From contig NZ_PVTD01000013.1 in NCBI RefSeq assembly GCF_003003255.1, positions 57,887 through 121,886 of the forward strand: DNA of 64,000 nt, given 5' to 3'. This DNA comes from Aliiruegeria haliotis. Lineage in GTDB: Bacteria > Pseudomonadota > Alphaproteobacteria > Rhodobacterales > Rhodobacteraceae. Shown here piece by piece: positions 41,584 to 49,121 of the stretch. The stretch's first letter is position 1, and every line of letters begins with the position of its first letter. Position numbers and translations under genes: made by a program. Under the pieces are notes generated by a model. The model did not search any database. It was given only the letters and a program-made list of their open reading frames with translations, and was not told the origin of the DNA.

Positions 41584-41610
41584 CAAAAGGCCCACTTTCC
41601 CTTTGAGGGG
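41584..41610 (-). promoter_or_regulatory. Backbone upstream motif, copy D
   Basis: On the reverse strand CCCCTCAAAGGGAAAGTGGG followed by CCTTTTG, keeping the AAAG-AAAG-GGG-CTTTT order. It lies about 80 bases before the ParB-like start. A CCCACTGACCCC block beside it can pair with GTGGGCC, so a hairpin is also possible. Confidence 0.5.
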
Positions 41611-41659
41611 TCAGTGGGCCTTGAGTTTTCAGATCGACACTTTGGGAAGCCCTCCTACC

Positions 41660-42049
41660 CTACCAGTCACGCGCCAGCATGATGGTCAGCACGCGCATGG
41701 TTGTGGCAGGATTGTCCGGGGTCTCGGCCCCGTAGCGGAAATCCGAATCTGCCTCATAGAGATCGATTTTCCAGAACACGGTCTCGCCCCGGATCTCGAC
41801 CGCGCCAAAATCGTCCCATCCCTCGGGATCATTCTCAGGCTCGAATGTATCGAACGCACCGGTGGCCTTCACCGCCTCGGCCATGAAGCCGTCACCGGCC
41901 TCCATAAGCGAGCGGGTGACATGCATTCGGCCCTGGGTGGGCTGCGCGGGCGCCACTCCAAGGCACGCGAGCTTGCGAAACGCGTCGTTCTGCGCTGCGA
42001 TCACACTCGGATCTGGACTGTCTGGCTGGGGTTGAACGGTCATGGACAT
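41660..42049 (-). CDS. DUF3768 protein
   Basis: 129 residues. 'AAQNDAFRKLACLGV', 'GRMHVTRSLMEAGDGFMAEAVKATGAFDTFEPENDPEGWDDFGAVEIRGETVFWKIDLYE' and 'TTMRVLTIMLARDW' at the end form the DUF3768 signature. These small acidic proteins are found on rhizobial and roseobacterial plasmids. The function is unknown. ATG is preceded by AAAGGAG, with motif copy E further upstream. Confidence 0.88.
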   Translation of the reverse strand: MSMTVQPQPDSPDPSVIAAQNDAFRKLACLGVAPAQPTQGRMHVTRSLMEAGDGFMAEAVKATGAFDTFEPENDPEGWDDFGAVEIRGETVFWKIDLYEADSDFRYGAETPDNPATTMRVLTIMLARDW

Positions 42050-42082
42050 GGGGATCTCCTTTGAGAAGTTGAAACACCCTTC

Positions 42083-42111
42083 CCAAAGCCTGCTTTTCCT
42101 TTTCCGGCTGG
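42083..42111 (-). promoter_or_regulatory. Backbone upstream motif, copy E
   Basis: On the reverse strand CCGGAAAAGGAAAAGCAGGC followed by TTTGGG, keeping GAAAAG-AAAAG-GGCTTTGGG. It lies 35-60 bases before the DUF3768 start. Confidence 0.5.
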
Positions 42112-42136
42112 TGGTAGGACCGAGGTGGAAGGGCCT

Positions 42137-42346
42137 CTACCCGAACAACCTCATGGGTCGGTAATTCGGATTGGGGATGGTTTCGATCCAGCCACCCTGG
42201 TCCTTGATGGTCTCGAGCGCTGCCGAGAGCGGATACGCGCCCTCGGACAAGCTCCACCAATAGGCACCGTGTTTGAAGGTGATGATCTTGCGGCGACCGT
42301 CTTTGAAGCAGGCCACCCGTAGCGTCTTGGGTTCCTTGCGTGACAT
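42137..42346 (-). CDS. Small basic plasmid protein (69 aa)
   Basis: 'MSRKEPKTLRVACFKDGRRKIITFKHGAYWWSLSEG' then 'LSAALETIKDQGGWIETIPNPNYRPMRLFG'. Beta-rich N-terminus and one helix; no family recognised. It follows the ArdC gene after 23 bases and is likely in its operon. Confidence 0.6.
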   Translation of the reverse strand: MSRKEPKTLRVACFKDGRRKIITFKHGAYWWSLSEGAYPLSAALETIKDQGGWIETIPNPNYRPMRLFG

Positions 42347-42369
42347 GCGAGTCTCCGTACTCCGTGTGG

Positions 42370-43308
42370 TCAGGCGGCCTCGGCGCTGCTCCCTGCCCTG
42401 CCCGCCTCCGATCTGGCAATCAGATAGTCGCAGGCCCGCTGCGCGTCCGCGGCGTGCTTGAAGATCGCACCCTTGTCCGACCGAAGAACGCGCAACCAGT
42501 TGTGGAGGTAGGCGGCATTCATCTCGAGCGTATGGGCCGTGAAGCCGAGTGTCTGACCCAAAAAAACCGAGGTCAGTTCGGCGACGATCTCTTCGCGGGC
42601 ATAGGCCGTGTTGCCAAACTTCGAGAGCCCGAAATCGCGGTTCAGTCGATGGGGGGCTTTCGTGGCATGGGCCAGCTCATGCGCCCAGACCCCGTAGAAA
42701 TTGCGCGGGTCCTGGAACCGCGTGATGGACGGCATGTAGACCTTGTCCACGGGCGGCAAATAGTACGCCTCCGTGCCCGTGAAGACGGTCGTGATGTCGA
42801 TGGCATCGAAAAACGCCTGCATGTGCGGGATGGGCTCGGACGGCGGATGCTCGGGCGCGGGCTCCGGGTCTGGGAAGAAGCTGTCGGGCAGGCCATCGAT
42901 CTGGCAGGCATTGAACACGCGGTAGGATTTCTGGAAGCGGAAGATGCGGGCTTCCTCGGAGCGATCATCGCCATCGCTGCGGTCGTCCTCGCCGCCCGCG
43001 TCTTTCCGGCTTTGGCCGTAATAGACGACGACAGAGGATTTCTCGCCCTTGCGGACCTTTGCGTCCAACGCATTGGCTTGCGGCAGCGTCATCCAGAAGG
43101 GAGAGCTGTGGCCCGCCATCACGGTCCGCATCGTCAGCAGGAAGTTGTTCACCCCTTGGTAGGGTTCTCCGCCCACGCGCAGGGGACGAGAGCTGCCACC
43201 TGCGGTCCATGGCTTGCGCCACGGCAGGACGCCGCGCTCGATGATGCGGATGATTTCGTTTGTGATGACCTCGGAGGCATCGAATTTGGGCGTGCGGGAC
43301 CGGGCCAT
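42370..43308 (-). CDS. ardC: ArdC-like antirestriction protein
   Basis: 312 residues. The N-terminal ArdC/DUF1738 ssDNA-binding domain has 'ITNEIIRIIERGVLPWRKPWTAGG', 'PLRVGGEPYQGVNNFLLTM' and 'WMTLPQANALDAKVRKGEKSSVVVYYG'. The C-terminal zincin-like domain has 'VWAHELAHATKAPHRLNRDFG' with the HELAH zinc motif. ArdC-type proteins shield incoming single-stranded DNA from restriction during conjugation. It is located in the backbone close to the replicon. It starts with ATG and has AAAGGAGG upstream. Confidence 0.94.
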   Translation of the reverse strand: MARSRTPKFDASEVITNEIIRIIERGVLPWRKPWTAGGSSRPLRVGGEPYQGVNNFLLTMRTVMAGHSSPFWMTLPQANALDAKVRKGEKSSVVVYYGQSRKDAGGEDDRSDGDDRSEEARIFRFQKSYRVFNACQIDGLPDSFFPDPEPAPEHPPSEPIPHMQAFFDAIDITTVFTGTEAYYLPPVDKVYMPSITRFQDPRNFYGVWAHELAHATKAPHRLNRDFGLSKFGNTAYAREEIVAELTSVFLGQTLGFTAHTLEMNAAYLHNWLRVLRSDKGAIFKHAADAQRACDYLIARSEAGRAGSSAEAA

Positions 43309-43348
43309 GGCTGGCCTCCTTTCGAGTGTTGGTGAGAGGGAATGGTGA

Positions 43349-43819
43349 TCAGGTTGACTGGCGGGGGCGCGGATCGTTGACGATCCTCGCGCCGAGCCGC
43401 TCGACCATGTCGATGTAGGTGGTCAGCGAGACAGACTGGCCGGCACCTGAATGGTCAGCGTCAACCGATCTGCCTCGTGTCACACGGGGCAGGTTCGCGA
43501 AGCCGATGCCATCGGTGACGGGTCGGATATCGATGAAGGGCGTCCCGAGTGCGACCGCGAGGGCGGCCAAGGGAAAGCGCTCGATCGGCGCGAAGGTCGA
43601 CACGGTGGTCCAACCGAGATGGAGGAATGTCCCACCATCCCCGCAGATTACATGGGCATTCGGCAATGTCGCCGCCTGCCTGAGATAGCCGAGATCACGC
43701 AAGACAGTCTCGCGTTCGAGCTGCCGCGCCCGCGCCGACTGGCCAGTTCGGCGCAGCTCTCTATGCCGCCACCAGGAGGCGGCGGTTGTGCGGAGCACGC
43801 GCAAGACACCTGTTTCCAT
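43349..43819 (-). CDS. Plasmid protein of unknown function (156 aa)
   Basis: ATG 43819 is chosen because AAGGG lies eight bases upstream; an ATG at 43834 is possible but lacks an RBS. The first 55 residues are basic and helical ('WWRHRELRRTGQSARARQLERETVLRDLGYLRQ'). Then come hydrophobic strands ('AHVICGDGGTFLHLGWTTV', 'FPLAALAVALGTPFIDIRPV'). No family recognised. Confidence 0.55.
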   Translation of the reverse strand: METGVLRVLRTTAASWWRHRELRRTGQSARARQLERETVLRDLGYLRQAATLPNAHVICGDGGTFLHLGWTTVSTFAPIERFPLAALAVALGTPFIDIRPVTDGIGFANLPRVTRGRSVDADHSGAGQSVSLTTYIDMVERLGARIVNDPRPRQST

Positions 43820-44278
43820 TAGAATGCCCTTCATTAGGAAAGACAGACCGGAATCCGGTCCGGACCCATCCGAGGGACCCCAAAGGCCCTCATCCGTCAG
43901 TCACAAAACCCGAAGGACACTTTTACTTTTCAGCAGCCAACTGGTCCGGGGTAACGGCCGAGGGTCCGACACCACCGCGGACCCCAGTGACGGCATGCAG
44001 TAAGTGGCGGTTTCGATCCAAGATCGGCAAGCCATATCGGCAACTCCGGCCCGACTGCTGCAGTCTTTCTCATATTATCAATAGCTTATCTGACGTTCTC
44101 GATCGGCAAAAGCGCTCCAACGGTGACCTCTCAGGCCCAAAGATCAGGATTTGCTTCGTTCAGAGCACTGCAGCGTTACGGATAAGCACGGGAAACGAAG
44201 GCGCAGCGCCTCCTGTCAGCTTGAATTTCAGCGATGTTGCCGCTATATACCGTCAGTATCACCGTAGGAGCATAGATC
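43820..44278. other. Intergenic region with backbone motif copy F and the RES-Xre promoter
   Basis: Motif copy F lies at 43903-43933: on the reverse strand CTGAAAAGTAAAAGTGTCCT followed by TCGGGTTTTG, 85-115 bases before the 156-aa gene. The rest should include the rightward promoter for the Xre-RES pair. No gene is supported. Confidence 0.5.
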
Positions 44279-44629
44279 ATGCACATCACGAACTTTGCTG
44301 AAGCTGGGCAATTCGAACCGCGCAAGATCGCCGCGGTGCTACGCACATCAGCAGAAGAGATCGCATTGACCGTCGGCTTGGGCAAAGACGCGTTGCAGAG
44401 GCGAGCCCGCATCGGTTCGGACAAGACGCAGCGCCGCCTGCGCGAATTGGTAGAGGTGCTGAACAAAGTTGAGCCCCGCTTCGGCTCGGAACTGATGGCC
44501 TATGCATGGTACCGGTCAGAGCCCCTGCCCGGCTTTGATGGCCGGACAGCCATGCAGCTGGTGCAGGAAGGCAAAGCTCAGCAAGTTCTGGAATACATCG
44601 ATGCGGTCGATGCGGGCGTCTTTGCCTGA
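44279..44629 (+). CDS. Xre/MbcA/ParS-type antitoxin
   Basis: 116 residues. The N-terminal helical DNA-binding region 'IAAVLRTSAEEIALTVGLGKDALQRRARIGSDKTQRRLRELVEVLNKVEPRFGS' is followed by the toxin-binding part 'YAWYRSEPLPGFDGRTAMQLVQEGKAQQVLEYIDAVDAGVFA', which matches the antitoxin Xre/MbcA/ParS C-terminal domain (DUF2384), including the 'P.pgF.G.ta..lv..G' line. It overlaps the RES toxin gene by one base (TGATG). Confidence 0.92.
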   Translation: MHITNFAEAGQFEPRKIAAVLRTSAEEIALTVGLGKDALQRRARIGSDKTQRRLRELVEVLNKVEPRFGSELMAYAWYRSEPLPGFDGRTAMQLVQEGKAQQVLEYIDAVDAGVFA

Positions 44630-45141
44630 TGCCGCTGAAAGATGGACGCTACACAGGGCCACTCTATCGCGCCCTGAACCCGGTCTATGCGCGTGAACCT
44701 CTGTCCGGACGAGGCGCTGAACTCTATGGAGGGCGCTTTAACGCCAAGGGCACCCCTGCCCTCTACACCTCGCTGGATCCCGCGACCGCTCTTAGAGAAG
44801 CCAACCAGGTAGGCAGCCTGCAACCCACGATCCTGGTGTCCTACAAAGCCGACCTTGGGCCTATTTTCGATACCCGCGATCAGGACAAGCTCGAACGGTA
44901 TGGTGTGACCGAGGCGATGCTTGCCGACTCTGCATGGCGCATGAAGATGCTCGATGGCCAATTGGTACCGACACAGGAGCTAGCACGCGCCCTTATAGCA
45001 GATCGGTTTGCGGGGCTTCTGATCCAAAGCTTTGCGAAGGGTGCGTCATCAACGGACTTCAACATCGTCCTGTGGGCCTGGACTGCCAACAAGGGTTCTT
45101 TGGAAGTGGTGGATGACGAAAAGCGGCTGTCGCGCATGTGA
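44629..45141 (+). CDS. RES-domain toxin
   Basis: 170 residues. 'GPLYRALNPVYAREPLSGRGAELYGGRFNAKGTPALYTSLDPATALREANQVG' carries the RES signature with Arg, Gly-Gly-Arg-(F/W)-N and Tyr-x-S. 'GLLIQSFAKGASSTDFNIVLWAWTANK' closes the fold with the conserved S. RES toxins of the MbcT/ParT group break down NAD or ADP-ribosylate targets. It forms a type II pair with the antitoxin upstream and lies beside parS and the replicon, so a plasmid-addiction role is likely. Confidence 0.92.
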   Translation: MPLKDGRYTGPLYRALNPVYAREPLSGRGAELYGGRFNAKGTPALYTSLDPATALREANQVGSLQPTILVSYKADLGPIFDTRDQDKLERYGVTEAMLADSAWRMKMLDGQLVPTQELARALIADRFAGLLIQSFAKGASSTDFNIVLWAWTANKGSLEVVDDEKRLSRM

Positions 45142-45165
45142 GTTGTGAGACTTGGTGCCGGATCT

Positions 45166-45181
45166 GTCCACCGCGGTGGAC
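45166..45181. repeat. 16-bp perfect palindrome, candidate parS site 1
   Basis: GTCCACCGCGGTGGAC. An identical copy lies 133 bases away at 45299. Rhodobacterales repABC replicons carry palindromic partition sites near the operon that are specific to the compatibility group; RepB would bind here. Confidence 0.75.
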
Positions 45182-45298
45182 ATCGGCGGGTCGGAGGTAC
45201 ATGGATTGACTGTGTAGTATCGCCCTAGTGGAATTTGGCTCTGTCGCTTTGATGCATGTGGCGAGACCGCGCGTCATTGGACTAGTTGATGGCCAGAC

Positions 45299-45314
45299 GT
45301 CCACCGCGGTGGAC
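45299..45314. repeat. 16-bp perfect palindrome, candidate parS site 2
   Basis: GTCCACCGCGGTGGAC again, directly abutting the repC stop codon (45316). Two identical perfect palindromes bracket the 120-base repC-RES interval, and no third copy was seen in the window. Confidence 0.75.
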
Positions 45315-45315
45315 A

Positions 45316-46371
45316 CTAGGCGGTTTGCATAGCAGTTTTGGATAGACGCTTGATCAAAGCCACTGGATCAAACTGGTCTTGACGTTGGCCCAAGGTGATA
45401 CTGTGAAAGTACGCTCCAAAATCCCTGATGCGTTGTCCAAGTTGTAGCATGATGAAGATCGCGCATGACGCTTTCTGAGCTCCTACTGCATTCTTGGCTT
45501 TCTCAAATGTTTCTGGGTGAATCCCCATCATGGGTGCAAGAGTTCGAGCATGGTTTTCAATGTCCAACCAGTCTCTAAGTCTCTCTGTGGAGAACGATGT
45601 CGCTTGATCGCAGACTGAGGTTAGCAAGTCTGGTTTCAGAGCTTCATTGCCTGTGTTGCTATCTAAATCTTTTTTTTCTTCTTCAGACATAGATTGGTGC
45701 CGGACAGTTTGTCCGTCATTGGCGGGCAACTCCACAGTTTCTGGTGGGTTATCTGGGGTATACAAAGTCTGGCATTCTTTGTCCGTGTCGGCGAGCAGCG
45801 CGTGGTATTCGGTAAGGCTCAGCTTCCTGCGTAGAGCTCTCCGTGCGTGGTTGATGAATGTGTTGCTGGGATCATGCTCTTCCAAATGGGCGAGCTTTGT
45901 CAGGATCTGTTTGCGGACAAATATCCGATCCCGCCGGTTATTTTCCATCTCATGTGCGATGGCGATAAGCTCGCTCGCACGTTGGAGGAGGGGGGTTAGA
46001 GACAGTCCATAGCTGATGCATTCCCCGCTGGATGAGCGAACGCGGTAGCGCTTTCTGTTCGAGCTGTCATTGCGTTTGATGAACCCGAGTTCGACGAAGC
46101 GGTTGATGTGCCTGCGGAGTGTCCGTTCGTCGATTCCGCCGACGCGCTGGCAAATCGAGTCGTTGGACGCGAAAACCGTTTCGCCATGGCCGGGCTTCAA
46201 GAAACTAAGCATGGCTTGAAGTGTTTGGATATGGCCAGGACGCAGACCGAATACGCTACGTGCATCTCTTAGTGCCCTGAAGATGGTCCAGATGTCGGTT
46301 TCAGCCGCAGAAATTGAGCCGCGTGATGCATCAGCATCAGCGGTTCTGATCGATAGTTTTGTAAATGCCAT
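45316..46371 (-). CDS. repC: RepC replication initiator
   Basis: 351 residues from ATG 46371 (GAAG upstream). The N-terminal winged-helix part has 'DIWTIFRALRDARSVFGLRPGHIQTLQAMLSFL', 'VFASNDSICQRVGGIDERTLRRHINRFVELGFIKRNDSSNRKRYRVRSS', and 'ISYGLSLTPLLQRASEL', typical of RepC in repABC plasmids. The C-terminal 'IENHARTLAPMMGIHPETFEKAKNAVG...' and 'DFGAYFHSITLGQ' are also family features. It is somewhat shorter than usual (about 400). The origin of repABC plasmids generally lies within repC. Confidence 0.95.
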   Translation of the reverse strand: MAFTKLSIRTADADASRGSISAAETDIWTIFRALRDARSVFGLRPGHIQTLQAMLSFLKPGHGETVFASNDSICQRVGGIDERTLRRHINRFVELGFIKRNDSSNRKRYRVRSSSGECISYGLSLTPLLQRASELIAIAHEMENNRRDRIFVRKQILTKLAHLEEHDPSNTFINHARRALRRKLSLTEYHALLADTDKECQTLYTPDNPPETVELPANDGQTVRHQSMSEEEKKDLDSNTGNEALKPDLLTSVCDQATSFSTERLRDWLDIENHARTLAPMMGIHPETFEKAKNAVGAQKASCAIFIMLQLGQRIRDFGAYFHSITLGQRQDQFDPVALIKRLSKTAMQTA

Positions 46372-46611
46372 GGTTTCTTCACGACGACCGTTCGGCCCAC
46401 AACTTCCCAGTCTCTTCCCGAGATTTCGCTCAGAAAAAGGCAATAAAAACCCGTCCACCGAATCGGTGACTCTTGACCGGTTTGCTGGAGGTTGCTACAT
46501 CATGAGTGCTAATCGAATGATGAGGGCTCTCCAGGGGAAACTTTGGGGGGCTCTTTTCTTTCTGGTCTTCGCTTTTCTCCTCTGCTCGAGTTACTCTGTG
46601 TGGCTCGGGGC
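46372..46611 (+). ncRNA. repB-repC intergenic region, expected countertranscribed RNA
   Basis: The 240-base gap between repB and repC is where repABC plasmids encode a small antisense RNA, transcribed against repC, that limits copy number. On this strand the RNA would run rightward. I cannot fix its ends from sequence. A short hydrophobic frame here (from ATG 46503) is probably chance. Exact RNA boundaries are unknown. Confidence 0.45.
46450..46472 (-). terminator. Attenuator-like hairpin upstream of repC
   Basis: On the reverse strand CACCG-ATT-CGGTG (46468-46456), extended by a GTC/GAC pair with one bulge and followed by GGGTTTTTATT. It lies about 80 bases before repC. This fits the S-element, the stem-loop whose formation is controlled by the antisense RNA. 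Confidence 0.55.
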
Positions 46612-47580
46612 TTAGGACCCAGAGCCGCTCTCATTCCGCCACTGTTCGAAGAGCTTCAAAAGCGCTGCCTCCGCGCGCTCTTCGATCCATTGGCCGAATT
46701 CTGGGTTGTCCTTCTTGGTGATCTTGATAGCGATCGTTTTCTGGTCGACTGTCAGCGTTCCCACAGAGCTACCGTCCCCATCTTTGACAACGGACGTTAG
46801 GCTGCGGTTGGCTTGCTTCTTGTCGCTACGCGCCTTGTTCGAGCAAGCCGAGTAGACTGCCTGAAACTTATCCGCGCTTGGAGTGTCGTCGGGCAGGGCG
46901 GCGATCACCTCTTTGGCTGTGTTCACCAGATCTATCTTTTTCGACAAAGCGGCCAGGTCACCCCATTGCCGTCGTCCGATGCCATGTGCCGGCCCGATCA
47001 GCTGTACAAGCCCTTCTGGCAGTTGCTCTATGACGACGCGATGATTGGACACGCCCTGCCGTGTCAAGCCGAGAGCATCCTGAATGACGTTTGGCTTGTA
47101 ACCTGATTCCTGCATCTCTTTGATAAAAAGAGATTTCTCAATGAAAGACGGGTCTAGTCGGAGGTTGTTCTCTTGGCCCTGTGCGATCAGAGATGCGTCG
47201 TCATCCAGGCTTCGAACGATCGCCTTGACCGTTCCGCCGACCATGCGGATCGCTGCGAGCCTGCGTCGTCCGTAGATGATACGGTATCTGTCCGGTTGCG
47301 CTGATGGACGGACCATAATTGGTACTTGTTGCCCATGCTTGCGAATGCTTTCGGCCAACTCATCAATACTGGAATCCTCCAGCACCAACCGATCGCGCAG
47401 ACCATCCATGTCAATCTGATCGGGCTCGATGTCACGGATCGAATTCGCGGTAATCTCGCGCAAAGAGTCGCGCAATCCGCCAACAGATCCTGGCAGTTTT
47501 GCTGCTTTTGGCGGGGTAGGGGAGGGGGCCGCGCTCTCCTTCTCGTCCTTTGGAGGCTGATTGAAGATATTTCGGGCCAT
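46612..47580 (-). CDS. repB: RepB (ParB-type partition protein)
   Basis: 322 residues from ATG 47580, overlapping the repA stop (TGATG). ParB core: 'IDELAESIRKHGQQVPIMVRPSAQPDRYRIIYGRRRLAAIRMVGGTVKAIVRSLDDDASLIAQGQENNLRLDPSFIEKSLFIKEM', with 'YGRRRLAA' and the N-E-N type box. An HTH follows ('NVIQDALGLTRQGVSNHRVVIEQLPEGLVQLIGPAHGIGRRQW'). It binds parS and works with RepA. Confidence 0.95.
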   Translation of the reverse strand: MARNIFNQPPKDEKESAAPSPTPPKAAKLPGSVGGLRDSLREITANSIRDIEPDQIDMDGLRDRLVLEDSSIDELAESIRKHGQQVPIMVRPSAQPDRYRIIYGRRRLAAIRMVGGTVKAIVRSLDDDASLIAQGQENNLRLDPSFIEKSLFIKEMQESGYKPNVIQDALGLTRQGVSNHRVVIEQLPEGLVQLIGPAHGIGRRQWGDLAALSKKIDLVNTAKEVIAALPDDTPSADKFQAVYSACSNKARSDKKQANRSLTSVVKDGDGSSVGTLTVDQKTIAIKITKKDNPEFGQWIEERAEAALLKLFEQWRNESGSGS

Positions 47581-48779
47581 CAGCGACGCCCCCATGCCAT
47601 TTGGATTGTCTGTTCCAACTCATCTCCAACGCCATTCACGCTGGTCAGAGCGCGATCAATCGTTTTTCTAATGAATTGGCTCGGATCAACTTCGTAGACG
47701 GTTTGCTGGGTCATACCGGCGTCCGAGATTGCTGTAGATTTCAGCATTGGCTCAGTCATGACCTGTCCGGCCAAGATCGATCTCAGGTAGCCCGCCATCT
47801 GGGTCTGAGGCCCGTCCGACGGCTCGTATCTCGTGATCAAGAACTTTACGAAGTCCCATGTAACGCGCCTGCCAATGGCTTCTTCGACAGCCTTTACCGT
47901 TTCCGAAGCAAGTTTCAGGAACTGGCTCATTGAAGCAATGTCGAGCATGCCAGGCACGACCGTTACTAGGAGTCCCGTCGAGGCTGCCAACGCCGTTAGG
48001 GTCAGAAAGCCAAGTTGAGGTGGGCAGTCGATCAGAACGATGTCGTAATTCGCCTCTACTTCCTCAAGCGCTAAGGCAAGACGCTCCGCAAATATGGGTT
48101 GCACCCGGCGGGCGAGGGCGTTTGCCGTCTCAGTTTCGTATTCCGAGAGCATCAGGCCCGCTGGGACCATATCGAGCTTATGGAAGTAGGTTTTTTGGAT
48201 GACGGCTGAGAGCGGAACTTGTTCCTCATATCTCAGGGCATCATAGATTGTGCCGCCTTCGGCGAACTCGAGCTCTGGCCGAAAGCCGAAAAAGGTGGTC
48301 AAACTTGCCTGCGGATCGAGATCCAAGACCAACACTCGGTAACCTCGCAAAGCATACCGTTGTGCAAGATGGATCGTTGCTGTTGTTTTTGACGATCCGC
48401 CTTTGAAATTGACGACAGATATCACCTGGAGACGATCGCCTTCACGTCGACCGGGGCGGTAGCTTTCTGCGTTCTTTCCGGTGCGCCCCAGAATGTCGCG
48501 CAGCTTATCGATCTCTTGGGCTGTGTAGAACCGGTGTCCGCGGTTGTCTGTATGAACTTCCGGGAAGCTGCCGTCCTTGTGCCGGTTGCGCAGGTTAGAT
48601 GTGCTAACGCGCAGGAGGCTGGCAACTTCGGTAGAACTGAATCGGCGCAGGGACTTTCGTTCTTCGGGCTCGAAAGCGATCTTCATCTGGCGATCCAAAG
48701 ATTCAGCCAGATTGTCGGCAAATGCTCCGATGTCGGAAGAGCCTATGCCTTGCGCGTATCCAACGTTACGATCATCCAT
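47580..48779 (-). CDS. repA: RepA (ParA-type partition ATPase)
   Basis: 399 residues. The N-terminal MerR-like region (about 45-95: 'FSSTEVASLLRVSTSNLRNRHKDGSFPEV') precedes a ParA ATPase with deviant Walker A KGGSSKTT (126-133), 'VLVLDLDPQASLTTFFGFRPE' (A') and 'YDIVLIDCPPQLGFLTLTAL' as Walker B. This is the full RepA of repABC plasmids. It is first in the operon repA-repB-repC, leftward. Confidence 0.96.
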   Translation of the reverse strand: MDDRNVGYAQGIGSSDIGAFADNLAESLDRQMKIAFEPEERKSLRRFSSTEVASLLRVSTSNLRNRHKDGSFPEVHTDNRGHRFYTAQEIDKLRDILGRTGKNAESYRPGRREGDRLQVISVVNFKGGSSKTTATIHLAQRYALRGYRVLVLDLDPQASLTTFFGFRPELEFAEGGTIYDALRYEEQVPLSAVIQKTYFHKLDMVPAGLMLSEYETETANALARRVQPIFAERLALALEEVEANYDIVLIDCPPQLGFLTLTALAASTGLLVTVVPGMLDIASMSQFLKLASETVKAVEEAIGRRVTWDFVKFLITRYEPSDGPQTQMAGYLRSILAGQVMTEPMLKSTAISDAGMTQQTVYEVDPSQFIRKTIDRALTSVNGVGDELEQTIQMAWGRR

Positions 48780-49121
48780 GTCCTGCCGCCCACTCTCGGC
48801 CTCTGTTGAGGCTCTTGGTCATTCTGACGGTGTACAGCGCGACTGACGCGTTTTACCGTCAGAATGGGAATGCCACGATCAAGTGAGTCCGGCAAGAAGA
48901 ATCTAGATGTAGTGTGAAAGTTATCCACAGCACCAATACGTACAGTCACATCAAGATAACTGCAAGTTGTTGATTTTATGGTGATAAATCCAAAAGACCG
49001 TGCTTCAAGCCATTCATGGGGATTGTTTGGATGGTATTGGCTAAACCCATGCAACCAATGGCACAATTGACCTTCTGACGGTGTTTAGAGCGATAGATTC
49101 AGCTGTTTGAGCCTCTGCTAG
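48780..49121. promoter_or_regulatory. repA upstream region with operator repeats and a DnaA box
   Basis: CATTCTGACGGT (48820-48831) and its inverse ACCGTCAGAATG (48855-48866) are a perfect 12-bp inverted repeat 23 bases apart. TTCTGACGGTGT recurs at 49073-49084. A consensus DnaA box TTATCCACA lies at 48921-48929. The repeats are likely RepA/RepB operators for autorepression. No gene is supported in this stretch. Confidence 0.6.

Noticed and set aside
46503..46615. Short rightward hydrophobic frame between repB and repC
   Set aside because: The gap is the antisense-RNA region of repABC replicons; no RBS-conserved gene is known there and the frame is more likely chance.
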